A stretch of DNA of 64,000 nt from Hyphococcus luteus. Lineage in GTDB: Bacteria; Pseudomonadota; Alphaproteobacteria; Caulobacterales; Parvularculaceae. The translations under genes and the position numbers were made by a program. The stretch covers positions 186,001 through 250,000 of the forward strand of contig NZ_PJCH01000011.1 of NCBI RefSeq assembly GCF_002943565.1, given 5' to 3'. Under the pieces are notes generated by a model that saw only the letters and a program-made list of their open reading frames with translations, was not told where the DNA came from and did no database searches. Positions 25,095-33,841 of the stretch are shown piece by piece (the first letter of the stretch is position 1; each line of letters opens with the position of its first letter).

Positions 25095-26288
25095 TCAGTC
25101 CTTGCGCGTAGCCTTGATCTCGAATTCGACGCGCACGTTCAGCGCGACGCCTTCCTCCTCCAGCCAGTCGTCGTTTTCGCCGAGGCCGAAATCGGTGCGG
25201 ACAAGATCGACGCCGCCGGCCGCCGCCGCCGCGTCGCCGTCAATGTCGAGATCGAAGGCAAGCGTCACCGGCTTTTCGTAATCCTTTATTTTGAGGACGC
25301 CGTCCGCTTCGTACCCGTCGCCGACGGCGCGGATATCCGTTGAAACGAAACGCGCTTCCGGATGATCCTTGACGTCGAACCATTGCGCATTCGGCAGGTT
25401 GGAATCGCGCAAGCTGTCGCCGGTCGAGGCGGACGCGGTCCTCACCGTGACGTCTATGGAGGATGCCTCAAGGTCTTCGGGATAAAACGCGATGACGGCC
25501 GTAAAGTCGTTAAAGGCGCCCTCGAAAGGCCTGCCTTTTTCCGAACCGATGAAGGCGAGACTGCTCGCGCCGTAATCGACGGCCCAATTGCCGCCCGCCG
25601 CATCTTCATGACCCCCGTCTTCATGCGTATGGGCGGGAAGCGAGACGACGCCGGGCTTCGGCGAGGCGAAATAAACGATGACGCCGGCGCCCAGCGCGGC
25701 GAAAATCGCGGCGAAGCCCAGCCACGGGCCCTTGCGTTCGGGAAGCATGCTCTCGAACACGCCGTCCTTATCCATGAACGCGTGCTTCAGCGCCGCGCCC
25801 ACATGCAGGACCAGAAGAACAAGAATGATCTTCGCCAGCAATTCATGGCGTTCTTCGAACAGATGCTCCGCGGCTTCCCTGTCTTCCACGCCGCCGAAAA
25901 ACGGCAGATGCGGCACGGGTATGACGCCGAACCATTTGGTCGGAATATCCGTGGGCGAGACCGAAACGATCGCCCAGCCGGCGAGCGGCGTTAAAATCAT
26001 CAGGGCGTAAAACGCCCAGTGCGTCACGCGCGCGGCGATCTTCTGCCAGCCGGGCGTCGAGGCGGGCAACGGCGGCGCCTTATGGGTGAAGCGCCAGCCG
26101 AGCCGAACCAGCGACAGCGCCAGCACCGTCAGGCCGAAAGACTTGTGAAGCTGATAGAGATCGAACTTCACGGGCGAGGAATTCGGCAGGCCGTGCATGT
26201 ACATGCCGCCGAAAATCTGGCCAATGATAAGCGCCGCAATCGTCCAGTGGAGGATTGCGGCGACAGGGGTGTAGCGCGCCGCCGTCAC
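25095..26288 (-). CDS. Cytochrome b561 fused to a YceI domain
   Basis: 397 residues. Residues 1-180 are a cytochrome b561-type four-helix membrane domain with haem-ligand His candidates (ILHWTIAALI, YQLHKSFGL, ARVTHWAFYA, VLHVGAALKHAF). A further helix (about 190-210) leads to a periplasmic YceI-like lipocalin domain (about 232-395: NWAVDYGASSLAFIGS ... TDFGLGENDDW). Cytochrome b561 proteins shuttle electrons from quinol, and YceI domains bind polyisoprenoids or quinone-like lipids, so the fusion may deliver a quinone-like ligand to the haem domain. The start is GTG at 26288. It follows another YceI gene by 6 bases, so the two form an operon. Confidence 0.85.
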   Translation of the reverse strand: MTAARYTPVAAILHWTIAALIIGQIFGGMYMHGLPNSSPVKFDLYQLHKSFGLTVLALSLVRLGWRFTHKAPPLPASTPGWQKIAARVTHWAFYALMILTPLAGWAIVSVSPTDIPTKWFGVIPVPHLPFFGGVEDREAAEHLFEERHELLAKIILVLLVLHVGAALKHAFMDKDGVFESMLPERKGPWLGFAAIFAALGAGVIVYFASPKPGVVSLPAHTHEDGGHEDAAGGNWAVDYGASSLAFIGSEKGRPFEGAFNDFTAVIAFYPEDLEASSIDVTVRTASASTGDSLRDSNLPNAQWFDVKDHPEARFVSTDIRAVGDGYEADGVLKIKDYEKPVTLAFDLDIDGDAAAAAGGVDLVRTDFGLGENDDWLEEEGVALNVRVEFEIKATRKD

Positions 26289-26294
26289 GCGCCG

Positions 26295-26993
26295 TTACTC
26301 GCTCTCGGGCGCGGGCATCTCCCACTCGGTTTCGATCGTGATGTCGACCTCGTCGCTGACGACCGGGACGAAGGCGCCGACTCCGAAATCGGACCGCATA
26401 ACGGTGGTCGCGCCGGAAAACCCGAGCTTGTAAATGTTGTTGCGTTCGTCATAAGCGCCCTTGCGGAAGGTCACGTCGAGCGTCACCGGCCTGGTGGCGC
26501 CCTTGATCGTCAGCTCGCCGGTGATCGTGCCGGTGTCGGCGCCGGTTTTCTCAACTTCCGTGCTGACGAAAGTGATTTCAGGATAGTTGGCGACGTCGAA
26601 GAAACGCTCGCCTTTCAGATGCCCGTCGAATTCCTCGACGCCGCTGTTAATGGACTCGGCGTCAATGGCGATGCTGACGGAGGAGTCGGCCGGCGCCTCG
26701 GCGTTCCAGTCGAGCTCGCCGGTCCAATCGTCCCATCTCAGAATCGGCCGTGAATAGCCCTGATGGAGATAGGAAAAAACGATATAACGATGACCGTCGT
26801 CCGGCGAATAAACGCCCGAGGGCGCATCATATTCAACAGTGTCCGCCTCTTGCTGCGCGCTGGCGGCTTCGCTCGAGGCGGACGCCTCGCTGGCCGCAGC
26901 CTCTTGCGTCGCGGCGTCCCCCGAAGCGTCCTGGCCGCAGGCGGCGAGCGCAAACGCAGCGGCGCCGGCGAAAGCAATTCGTTTGAAATTCAT
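26295..26993 (-). CDS. YceI-like lipoprotein
   Basis: 232 residues. Lipoprotein signal MNFKRIAFAGAAAFALAAC with the lipidated Cys at 19, an Ala/Ser/Glu-rich linker (about 20-55), then a YceI fold recognisable from the strand pattern FDGHLKGERFFDVANYPEIT, FVSTEV, GELTIKGATRPVTLDV and SDFGVGAFVPVV. YceI proteins bind an isoprenoid or quinone-like lipid in the periplasm. The ATG at 26993 opens the lipoprotein signal; the longer frame to 27083 is not supported. It sits directly before the b561-YceI fusion on the same strand, suggesting the two YceI units handle related ligands. Confidence 0.85.
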   Translation of the reverse strand: MNFKRIAFAGAAAFALAACGQDASGDAATQEAAASEASASSEAASAQQEADTVEYDAPSGVYSPDDGHRYIVFSYLHQGYSRPILRWDDWTGELDWNAEAPADSSVSIAIDAESINSGVEEFDGHLKGERFFDVANYPEITFVSTEVEKTGADTGTITGELTIKGATRPVTLDVTFRKGAYDERNNIYKLGFSGATTVMRSDFGVGAFVPVVSDEVDITIETEWEMPAPESE

Positions 26994-27072
26994 GATCTGT
27001 CCTTCTCTTTCACATCCGGTAGGCGCCGTATTTATGAACGCTTTCGCGCAACCGCTCCTCACACTGACGTGA

Positions 27073-27699
27073 TCAGCCCTCATAATGAGAAATAACCGCG
27101 GTCATGTCCGGGCGCCCGCGCTCCTTCGGGGCCTCCTGCGCCGTGCCAATATAGATGAATCCGGCGATTTTCTCACCCGGCGCGAGGTCGAGCGCGGCCA
27201 GCGCCGCCTCGTCATAGGCGTACCATTCGGTGAGCCATTGCGCGGCGAAGCCATGGGCGGAGGCGGCGAGCAGCATGTTCTGGCAGGCCGCCCCGGCGCA
27301 CAGGATCTGCTCCCATTCCGGCGTGCGATGGTCGGGATCGGTTTTGGAAATGACCGCCACCACCACAGGCGCGCGCAAAAAGCGGTTCTCCTCATAAGCG
27401 GCCTTTTTCTCGTCCGCCTCCGGCTCGTTTTTCAAAAAGGCCTGTTTCAGGGCCCTGCCGAAACGCGCCCGCGCCTCGCCCTGAAACACGATGAAGCGGA
27501 AGGGAACGACCCGGCGGTGATCGGGAATCCGCGCGGCGATGGTCAGAATGTCCTTCAGGGCCGCCGCATCCGGCCCCGGCTCGCCGAGGAAATCCGCCGG
27601 GCAGGACCGGCGCAGCCTGAGCGCCGTCAGCATGTCGTCGCCCGGATGCGCCGGCGCCAGGCTTTCGCCTAATTCGGGATACCGCACCGTCTTTGTCAT
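27073..27699 (-). CDS. Nitroreductase-family flavoprotein
   Basis: 208 residues, typical for the FMN-dependent nitroreductase fold. FMN-binding and core segments visible are LRLRRSCPADFLGEPG (the usual R-R-S/T motif), ARIPDHRRVVPFRFIVF, and CAGAACQNMLLAASAHGFAAQWLT, where the dimer helix and FMN contacts lie. These enzymes use NAD(P)H to reduce nitro compounds, quinones or flavins. The ATG at 27699 follows an AAGGAGACAG ribosome site; the longer frame starts upstream of that site. It is on the same strand as the YceI genes, 80 bases before them. The substrate is not known. Confidence 0.88.
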   Translation of the reverse strand: MTKTVRYPELGESLAPAHPGDDMLTALRLRRSCPADFLGEPGPDAAALKDILTIAARIPDHRRVVPFRFIVFQGEARARFGRALKQAFLKNEPEADEKKAAYEENRFLRAPVVVAVISKTDPDHRTPEWEQILCAGAACQNMLLAASAHGFAAQWLTEWYAYDEAALAALDLAPGEKIAGFIYIGTAQEAPKERGRPDMTAVISHYEG

Positions 27700-27818
27700 T
27701 CTGTCTCCTTGGACCCTCTTGGAAAAATTCATGCGCCTGATAGGAGATAGACGCTGCCCCCGCCCGGCCACAAGGGCGGGGCCGGAAATGACTGAAATAC
27801 GGGCGGGAAATAGATTTT

Positions 27819-30032
27819 ATGGCGGGCGCAATCGCCGCTTCCAATGACGGGTTTTTAACACGGCTCCGGGCCGGGCGTCTGCCGGCGCCGGTCTCGGCGG
27901 CGCGCCTCGAGGCCGCCGGCGTGACGGCGCGCGATCTCGCCGCCCTGTTCGAAAGCCAGCTGACGAGCCGCCGGCTCGATCTCGAAGCGCGCCGGCTCGG
28001 CGCGGAAAAGCGCGGCTTTTACTCCATCGGCTCCTCGGGCCATGAGGGCAACGCCGCCGTGGCGCGGACCTTCCGCGTCGACGACATGGCGTTCCTGCAT
28101 TACCGCTCCGGCGCCTTTTACATCGAGCGCGCGGCGAAGCTCGCGGGCGAAACGCCGATCTGGAACATGGCGCTGTCCTTCGTCGCCTCGTCGGAAGATC
28201 CAATCTCCGGCGGACGCCACAAGGTGATCGGATCGAAAGAGCTTTTCATCCCGCCCCAGACCTCGACCATCGCCTCGCATCTGCCGAAAGCCATGGGCGC
28301 GGCCTTCTCCGTCGCGCTGGCGCGCACCCATAAAAAACCGGATGCGGAGCTTCCCCGCGACAGCGTGGTCCTGTGTTCTTTCGGCGACGCCTCGGCGAAC
28401 CATTCGACGGCCGTCGGCGCTATCAATGCGGCGGCGCATACGGGCTATCGCGGCCTGCCCCTGCCCCTCGTTTTCATCTGCGAGGACAACGGGATCGGCA
28501 TTTCAGTGAAAACGCCTGAGGGCTGGATCGCCGCGAATTACGGAAACCGCGCGGGACTGCGTTACATTTACGGCGACGGACGCGACCCCGTCGACGCCAT
28601 GCGCGCGGCGAAAGAGGCGGAGCAATGCGCCCGCGCCGCCAGGAAACCGGTCTTTTTGCATCTCAGAACGGTGCGGCTCATGGGCCATGCGGGCTCCGAC
28701 ATCGAAACCGGCTATCGCGACAAGGCGGCGATCGAGACGGAAGCCGATCAGGATCCGCTGCTGCATACGGCGCGCCGCCTCGTCGAAGCCGGCGTCCTGT
28801 CGCTTGAAGACATCGAAGCGCTTTACGAACAGATTGGCGGGCGCGTCGCTCGCGCCATGGAGGAAGCGACCACGCGACCGAAACTGACGAGCGCCGCGGA
28901 GGTAACCGCCTCGCTCCTGCCGCCGAAACGCGTGCGCCGCGCCTTGCGGCCCGGCAAGCCGGCCGCGAATGCGCCGGACGATGCGCGCGCCAAATCCGAA
29001 CCGCAGCACATGTCGCGGCTGATTTCGCTGGCGCTCGCCGAACAAATGGAGCGCGACGCCAATGTGGTCGTCTTCGGCGAGGACGTGGCGAAAAAAGGCG
29101 GCGTATACGGCGCCACGACCCGGCTGCAGCCGAAATTCGGGCCGTCGCGGGTTTTCGATACGATCCTCGACGAGCAATCGATTCTCGGCATGGCCATCGG
29201 GCTCGGCCATAACGGCTATATCCCGGTTCCGGAGATTCAGTTCCTCGCCTATGTGCACAACGCCGAGGACCAGCTGCGCGGCGAAGCGGCCTCGCTCTCC
29301 TTCTTCTCCAAGGGGCAATATCAAAACCCCATGGTGGTGCGCATCGCGGGGCTCGCCTATCAGAAAGGCTTCGGCGGACACTTCCACAATGACAATTCCG
29401 TCGCAATCTTCCGCGACATTCCGGGGGTCGTGCTCGCCTGCCCGTCTTCCGGCGCGGAAGCAGTGAAAATGATGCGCGAGGCCTTCCGGCTGGCGCGCGA
29501 AGAGGCGCGCGTCGTCGTCTTTCTCGAACCCATCGCGCTTTATCCGGTGAAGGATCTTTACGAAGACGGAGACGGGCTGATGACCTCGGTCTTCAACGAT
29601 GTTGAGGGCGCCGCCGCGTTCGGCGCCGTCAACCGGATCGGCGACGGGAAGGACCTTGCGATTCTTACTTACGGCAACGGCGCCTATCTCTCACAGCGCG
29701 CGGCGGCGGCGTTGAAAGAACAAGGCGTGAAGGCGCGCATTATCGATCTCAGATGGCTGGCGCCGCTTCCCATGGATGCGGTCATCGAGGCCATCGGCAA
29801 GGTGAAGAACGTCCTTATCGTCGATGAATGCCGCAAATCGGGCTCGCTTTCCGAAGAGCTGATCGCGCAATTCGCCGACCGCGGCCTTTCCTACAATCTT
29901 GCGCGCGTCACCGGCGTCGACACGTTCATTCCGCTCGGCCCCGCCGCCAATGAAGTGCTGGTGAGCGAAACCGACATCGTCAATGCGGCGCTGGCGCTGA
30001 CGGGCAAGGCGACGAAGAAGGCGGCGGAATAA
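27819..30032 (+). CDS. 2-oxoacid dehydrogenase E1, alpha and beta subunits fused
   Basis: 737 residues. The N-terminal half (about 55-345) is the E1-alpha thiamine diphosphate domain: GFYSIGSSGHEGNAAVAR near the start, and the GDASANHST...EDNG pair (about 189-230) that binds ThDP and Mg. The C-terminal half (about 395-725) is E1-beta, with FGEDVAKKGGVYGATTRLQ, DTILDEQSILGMAIGLGHNG and the C-terminal transketolase-like domain IIDLRWLAPLP. This is the layout of fused branched-chain 2-oxoacid dehydrogenase E1, which decarboxylates 2-oxoacids and acylates lipoyl-E2. E2 and E3 genes are not adjacent. The stop overlaps the start of an acyltransferase gene (TAATG). Confidence 0.88.
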   Translation: MAGAIAASNDGFLTRLRAGRLPAPVSAARLEAAGVTARDLAALFESQLTSRRLDLEARRLGAEKRGFYSIGSSGHEGNAAVARTFRVDDMAFLHYRSGAFYIERAAKLAGETPIWNMALSFVASSEDPISGGRHKVIGSKELFIPPQTSTIASHLPKAMGAAFSVALARTHKKPDAELPRDSVVLCSFGDASANHSTAVGAINAAAHTGYRGLPLPLVFICEDNGIGISVKTPEGWIAANYGNRAGLRYIYGDGRDPVDAMRAAKEAEQCARAARKPVFLHLRTVRLMGHAGSDIETGYRDKAAIETEADQDPLLHTARRLVEAGVLSLEDIEALYEQIGGRVARAMEEATTRPKLTSAAEVTASLLPPKRVRRALRPGKPAANAPDDARAKSEPQHMSRLISLALAEQMERDANVVVFGEDVAKKGGVYGATTRLQPKFGPSRVFDTILDEQSILGMAIGLGHNGYIPVPEIQFLAYVHNAEDQLRGEAASLSFFSKGQYQNPMVVRIAGLAYQKGFGGHFHNDNSVAIFRDIPGVVLACPSSGAEAVKMMREAFRLAREEARVVVFLEPIALYPVKDLYEDGDGLMTSVFNDVEGAAAFGAVNRIGDGKDLAILTYGNGAYLSQRAAAALKEQGVKARIIDLRWLAPLPMDAVIEAIGKVKNVLIVDECRKSGSLSEELIAQFADRGLSYNLARVTGVDTFIPLGPAANEVLVSETDIVNAALALTGKATKKAAE

Positions 30033-31060
30033 TGAAACAATCCGCCGTCGTCATATTCCCGGGCCGCGGAACCTACGGCAAGGACGAGCTCGGCTATCTC
30101 GCCCGTCATCACGACGACAAGGCGGCGTTCATCCAGGGCGTCGACGACTGGCGCGCGTCCCAGAACCGCGAGACCGTCTCCGCACTCGACAACGCCAAAA
30201 CCTACTCCGCCGCCAAACACGCATCCAGCCTCAACGCCTCGGCGCTGATTTACACTTGCGCCCTCGCCGATTTCGCCGCCATCGACCGCGAGACATATGA
30301 CATCGTTGCGGTTTGCGGGAATTCGCTCGGCTGGTATCTGACCCTTGCCGGCGCCGGCGCGGTGAACGAGGCCAACGCCATCCGTCTTGTGGATACGATG
30401 GGCGCGCTGATGGAGGCTGAAGGCAAAGGCGGCCAGCTCATCTATCCTTTCGTCGGCGAAGACTGGCGCGAGGCCCGCGCCAATGAAAAGGCCATCGGCG
30501 AAGCCTTGCATGCGGGCCGCACGGCGGGCGAGGCTTATCTCTCGATCCGGCTCGGCGGCATGGCGGTGCTCGCCGGCGACGAAGCCGGCATGACGGCGAT
30601 GGAAAAATCGCTGCCAAAGGCGGAAGGGCGCTATCCGTTCCGGCTGGCGCGCCATGCGGCGTTTCACACGCCGCTGCTCACCCATGTCTCCGACGCCGCT
30701 TTCGATGCGCTTTCCGCCGATATATTCGAGGCGCCCCAACTTCCCATGATCGACGGGCGCGGCGCGGTCTGGACGCCGCACGGATCCGATCTCGATGCGC
30801 TTTATCAGTATACGCTCGGCCATCAGATCATTGAGACCTATGACTTCTCGAAATCCGTCGAAGTCGCGGTGAAGGAATTCGCGCCGGACAGGCTTATTCT
30901 CGCCGGCCCCGGCGCCACGCTCGGCGCGCCCATCGCGCAGGAGCTGATCCGCTGGCGCTGGAAGGGCCTGACCTCGAAAGCAGACTTTTCGGCCATGCAA
31001 AAGCAAGACCCGTTCCTCATCGCCATGGGCCGCGAGGACCAGCGAAAGCTGGCGGTGTAG
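30032..31060 (+). CDS. Malonyltransferase (FabD)-like acyl carrier protein acyltransferase
   Basis: 342 residues. The FabD nucleophile motif GHSLGE appears as GNSLGW with Ser98, and the downstream His region is present as HAAFHTPLLT. The N-terminus VVIFPGRGTYGKDE resembles the FPGQG opening of malonyl/acyl transferases. FabD moves malonyl from CoA to ACP. The His to Asn and Glu to Trp changes around the serine suggest a different acyl preference or a non-canonical role. One-base overlap with the E1 gene implies coupled translation, so its acyl donor may come from branched-chain 2-oxoacid decarboxylation. That is inference. Confidence 0.75.
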   Translation: MKQSAVVIFPGRGTYGKDELGYLARHHDDKAAFIQGVDDWRASQNRETVSALDNAKTYSAAKHASSLNASALIYTCALADFAAIDRETYDIVAVCGNSLGWYLTLAGAGAVNEANAIRLVDTMGALMEAEGKGGQLIYPFVGEDWREARANEKAIGEALHAGRTAGEAYLSIRLGGMAVLAGDEAGMTAMEKSLPKAEGRYPFRLARHAAFHTPLLTHVSDAAFDALSADIFEAPQLPMIDGRGAVWTPHGSDLDALYQYTLGHQIIETYDFSKSVEVAVKEFAPDRLILAGPGATLGAPIAQELIRWRWKGLTSKADFSAMQKQDPFLIAMGREDQRKLAV

Positions 31061-31072
31061 GATTCGCCCCGC

Positions 31073-31290
31073 CCGCTCATCCCGGCGAAAGCCGGGACCC
31101 AGATCAGTTGGCGTTTATCAACACAACTTCTCCGTTATCGATTCCCCACGGCTTGACCGTGGGGTCCATCTTACAACGCATTTGACGTTCTGGACGCCAC
31201 GCTTAAAGCGTGGCGAAGCGCGGTGGCAGGCTTCAGGCTTCTAATAAAAACTTTCATACTGGATCCCGGCTTTCGCCGGGATGAGCGGGG
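31073..31290. repeat. Composite repeat: outer inverted TCATCCCGGCGAAAGCCGGGA with inner CCCCACG hairpins
   Basis: The outer arms CCGCTCATCCCGGCGAAAGC (from about 31073) and the complementary CCCGGCTTTCGCCGGGATGA (to 31290) are an inverted pair, each itself a hairpin. Between them are two copies of the 28-bp hairpin family in opposite orientation, at 31140-31168 and 31191-31218 (the latter with CCAC for CCCCAC). The whole lies between the convergent acyltransferase and CNNM genes. The outer word is a common alphaproteobacterial intergenic repeat. Confidence 0.75.
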
Positions 31291-31348
31291 TTAATTGCGA
31301 TGCACAACATATCCCTGGACGCTCTTTCGCAGACGAGCGGAGCAAGGC

Positions 31349-32413
31349 TTATTCCGCTTTTTCTATGCTGTCGGGATCGACGCCGATGGCCTCCATGCGC
31401 TGGCGCCAGCGTTGATGGGCGAGCGCCTGCATGTCTTCGACCTTGTCGAGCTCGTCGGTGATTTCGAGCCCGATCAGGGTTTCGACAATGTCTTCGAGCG
31501 TGACGAGCCCCTGCACCGAGCCGTATTCGTCGACCAGAAGGGAGATATGACTCTTTTCATGCATCAGCTTGTCGAAAAGCTCCGATGCTGAAAAGACGTC
31601 GAGCAGCACAAGGAGGTCGCGCTTGAAATCGGATAGCGGTCTGTCAACTTCGCCATTCGCCTGCGCGATCAGAAGATCGGATTTCAGAACGAACCCGATC
31701 ACCTCGTCGGAATTTTTCTCGTAAACAGGAATGCGCGAAAACGGCTTGTCCGAATGCTGATCGAAAAACGCGCCGACGCTCATGGATGCGGGCGCCGAAA
31801 AAATCACCGAGCGCGGGGTCATGATGTCGCGCGCAGACAGCATTCTGAGGCGCATGAGGTTTTGGACGATTTTCAGCTCTTTTCTTTCGAGCATTCCTTC
31901 CTTCTCGCCGATTTCCGCCATGGCCTCGATTTCGTCGCGGCTGAAGGAATAGCCGGCGTCAGGGCGCGACAAGAGCCGCGTCAGTTTCTCCGACAGCCAG
32001 ACGAACGGAAAAAGAACGATGGTCAGCCCCTCGATCAGCCGGCCGAAGACGGGCGCCAGCGCTTTCCAGTAAGTGGCGCCCAGCGTTTTCGGAATGATCT
32101 CCGAGAAAATCAGGATCAGTAGCGTCAAGACGGCGGAGGCGACGCCCACATAGGCGCTGCCGAAGACTTTCGCCGATTGCGCGCCGACGCCCGCGGCGCC
32201 GACCGTATGCGCGATGGTGTTGGCCGTCAGGATGGCGGCGAGCGGCCGGTCGAGATTGTTTCTGAGGCGCGTCAGGGCTTTCGCGCCTTTCACGCCCTTG
32301 CGCTCGAGCGTCTTGATGTAGGACGGGCGCACGGAGAGCAGCACCGCTTCCGCCACCGAACAGAAAAACGAAACGCAGATTGCGAGCAGGAGATATAAGA
32401 CAAGCAGCGTCAT
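31349..32413 (-). CDS. CNNM/CorC-type transporter with CBS pair
   Basis: 354 residues. The N-terminal DUF21/CNNM membrane domain (about 1-175, four helices, with FSEIIPKTLGATYWK) is followed by a tandem CBS pair (about 195-320: RDIMTPRSVIFSAP ... FSRIPVYEKNSDEVIGFV ... HISLLVDEYGSVQGLVTLEDIVE). It lacks the C-terminal CorC/HlyC domain seen in longer members, ending soon after the second CBS. Relatives export or regulate Mg2+ and related cations, with CBS domains binding adenine nucleotides. The motif FCSVAEAVLLSV matches the first helix. Transport direction is not evident. Confidence 0.85.
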   Translation of the reverse strand: MTLLVLYLLLAICVSFFCSVAEAVLLSVRPSYIKTLERKGVKGAKALTRLRNNLDRPLAAILTANTIAHTVGAAGVGAQSAKVFGSAYVGVASAVLTLLILIFSEIIPKTLGATYWKALAPVFGRLIEGLTIVLFPFVWLSEKLTRLLSRPDAGYSFSRDEIEAMAEIGEKEGMLERKELKIVQNLMRLRMLSARDIMTPRSVIFSAPASMSVGAFFDQHSDKPFSRIPVYEKNSDEVIGFVLKSDLLIAQANGEVDRPLSDFKRDLLVLLDVFSASELFDKLMHEKSHISLLVDEYGSVQGLVTLEDIVETLIGLEITDELDKVEDMQALAHQRWRQRMEAIGVDPDSIEKAE

Positions 32414-32539
32414 TCTAAAGAACGCGCCGAATGCTGCGGTAAGCGTGGGGAATCATTTGGAAATTTTAGCAGCCTTCCATGGATAGGCAAGCAAACACGC
32501 CCTGGCGCGTTTCGATCCGCCGGCGCCTGAGAGCCCGGC

Positions 32540-33241
32540 CTATTCCTCGCCGATATGTTTGAACGTGTCCGGCGCGAGAAGGACGATGACGCCGCCTTCC
32601 TGACGGATGAGGCCTTCCGACTCCCAGAGCTTTAATTGGCGGTTGACGTTCTCGCGCATCATCCCCGCATGGGCGCCGAGATTGCCCTGGGAAAGCTTCA
32701 TGTCGATATGGAGCGCGCCGTCGCCGTCCCGGTGGCCGTAGGTTTCGCCGAGGCGCAACAGCGCGCGCGCAAGCCGCGGCGCCGCCGGCAGGGTGGCGAT
32801 GTCTTCCAGGAGGAAATTGGTGTGGCGGATGCGCTGGCAGAGCGCGGCGATGATCTGCAGCGCGACGCCGTGATTGCGCTCGAGAAAATCGAGCACGTCG
32901 CGCCGGTAAAGCCTTAACGCGCGGGTTTCCTGAAGCGCGCTCGCAGAGGCCGACCGGGCCCCGCCGTCGAAAACGCCCATTTCGCCCAGGACCTCGTTCT
33001 CGCCCATGAAGGCGAGCACGGTCTCCTTGCCGGCGTCGGAATAGCTCGAGATCTTCACCCGGCCGGAAAGGATGATGTAAAGGCAGTCGCTGTCGTCGCC
33101 TTGCGCGAAAATCTGCTTGCGCCCGGCGAAGACGACAGGATGCGCGGACTCAAGCAGGCCCTGCAGCTTGTCGTCCGACAAAGCCTCGAAAAAGGGATGC
33201 CGTTTCAGCTCCCAGATCAATCCGGCGTCGGCGCCTTTCAT
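32540..33241 (-). CDS. CRP-like cyclic-nucleotide-responsive regulator
   Basis: 233 residues. The cyclic-nucleotide domain (about 15-130) has the phosphate-binding cassette GEMGVFDGGARSAS (86-99), with E87, R96 and S97 matching the cAMP-binding Glu, Arg and Ser of CRP. No Cys cluster of the FNR kind is present at the N-terminus. The helix-turn-helix (184-205) contains MRENVNRQL; R196, E197 and R201 align with the Arg-Glu...Arg that read TGTGA in E. coli CRP (SRETVGRIL). Two perfect TGTGA-N6-TCACA boxes lie upstream at 33764 and 34088. An adenylate cyclase gene lies further upstream on the same strand. Binding to these boxes is predicted, not shown. Confidence 0.85.
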   Translation of the reverse strand: MKGADAGLIWELKRHPFFEALSDDKLQGLLESAHPVVFAGRKQIFAQGDDSDCLYIILSGRVKISSYSDAGKETVLAFMGENEVLGEMGVFDGGARSASASALQETRALRLYRRDVLDFLERNHGVALQIIAALCQRIRHTNFLLEDIATLPAAPRLARALLRLGETYGHRDGDGALHIDMKLSQGNLGAHAGMMRENVNRQLKLWESEGLIRQEGGVIVLLAPDTFKHIGEE

Positions 33242-33322
33242 GGGGTCTCGCGCCCTCTCCCACTGCGCTCGCCGGGAAGTCTACCGAAAAATCAGCCTGT
33301 TGTCGCGTTGCAATAAAGAAAG

Positions 33323-33354
33323 GCGGCGCGCCCCTCCCCCAAGGGACGCGCCGC
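33323..33354 (-). terminator. Terminator between small gene 1 and the CRP-like gene
   Basis: GCGGCGCG-CCCC pairs with GGG-CGCGCCGC around a short loop, with one mismatch. Read leftward it is followed by the T-rich CTTTCTTTATT. It would separate the small-gene transcript from the regulator gene that starts at 33241. Confidence 0.6.
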
Positions 33355-33597
33355 TCTCAAGAGCCCGTCTCATTAGCCCGCAGCGCCGCGCGGCGCGGGA
33401 TGGACAAATGTTCGCCAGCAGCAATCCCGATGCCCTAAAGGCTCTTAATTCTTAAAGAATCAGAGCCGAAGCTGTATCGGGACGCGGAAAGGACCATCTG
33501 GTTTTCCCTCTTTGCATGACGTTGCCGGACCTATCGATCAGGCTCTGGGCGAGGCCGGGACGGGGCGATTGTCCTGACCTCTGGGGCTCTGTTTGTT
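33355..33597. other. Long 3' region of small gene 1 with hairpin at 33440-33467
   Basis: Between the small gene stop and the terminator lie 240 bases with no supported frame. GGCTCT (33440-33445) pairs with AGAGCC (33462-33467), and the loop contains the palindrome ATTCTTAAAGAAT-like segment, giving a near-continuous stem. Read leftward it is followed by TTTA. It could be a first terminator, or part of a structured 3' untranslated RNA. Confidence 0.4.
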
Positions 33598-33684
33598 TCA
33601 GCGGCTCACCGTGAACAGGCTGGAAACGCCGAGGGCCGCATTGAGGCCGATGAAACCGATGATGATGATTTCGATGACGCCCAT
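33598..33684 (-). CDS. 28-residue hydrophobic small protein, copy 1
   Basis: The frame ATG to TGA encodes 28 residues: MGVIEIIIIGFIGLNAALGV, then a short polar end (SSLFTVSR). CAGGAGAG lies just before the ATG, a strong ribosome site. The peptide is one hydrophobic segment with an acidic residue at position 5 and a basic C-terminus, so it probably inserts in the inner membrane. A paralogue at 33921-34007 differs at only five or so residues, with most changes conservative, which argues for selection on the protein. It lies 80 bases below a perfect CRP-type box. I do not recognise a family; a small regulatory membrane protein or type I toxin-like peptide are both possible. Confidence 0.7.
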   Translation of the reverse strand: MGVIEIIIIGFIGLNAALGVSSLFTVSR

Positions 33685-33763
33685 GATGCTCTCCTGTTTC
33701 CCTTTGTTCCGGTCTCTCCCGACCGCCGATGGTTAAAAGATAAAAGCGCCCTGGATTTTCCGC

Positions 33764-33779
33764 TGTGATGGCGGTCACA
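33764..33779 (-). promoter_or_regulatory. CRP-type box upstream of small gene 1
   Basis: TGTGATGGCGGTCACA is a perfect TGTGA-N6-TCACA palindrome. Read leftward, a TATCTT element (33737-33742) lies with its centre 32 bases from the box centre, the spacing of a class II CRP-activated promoter (box at about -41.5). The gene starts 80 bases below the box. Confidence 0.75.
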
Positions 33780-33841
33780 GGCGCCGCCGGTTTTCGTTAA
33801 TTCCTGTAGTCTCCTGTTTTTCCTAGACTTTCCGCCCGCAT

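Noticed and set aside
32540-33241. Reading the regulator as FNR (oxygen sensor)
   Set aside because: No N-terminal Cys cluster. The cAMP phosphate cassette is intact, and the nearby boxes are TGTGA type, not TTGAT.
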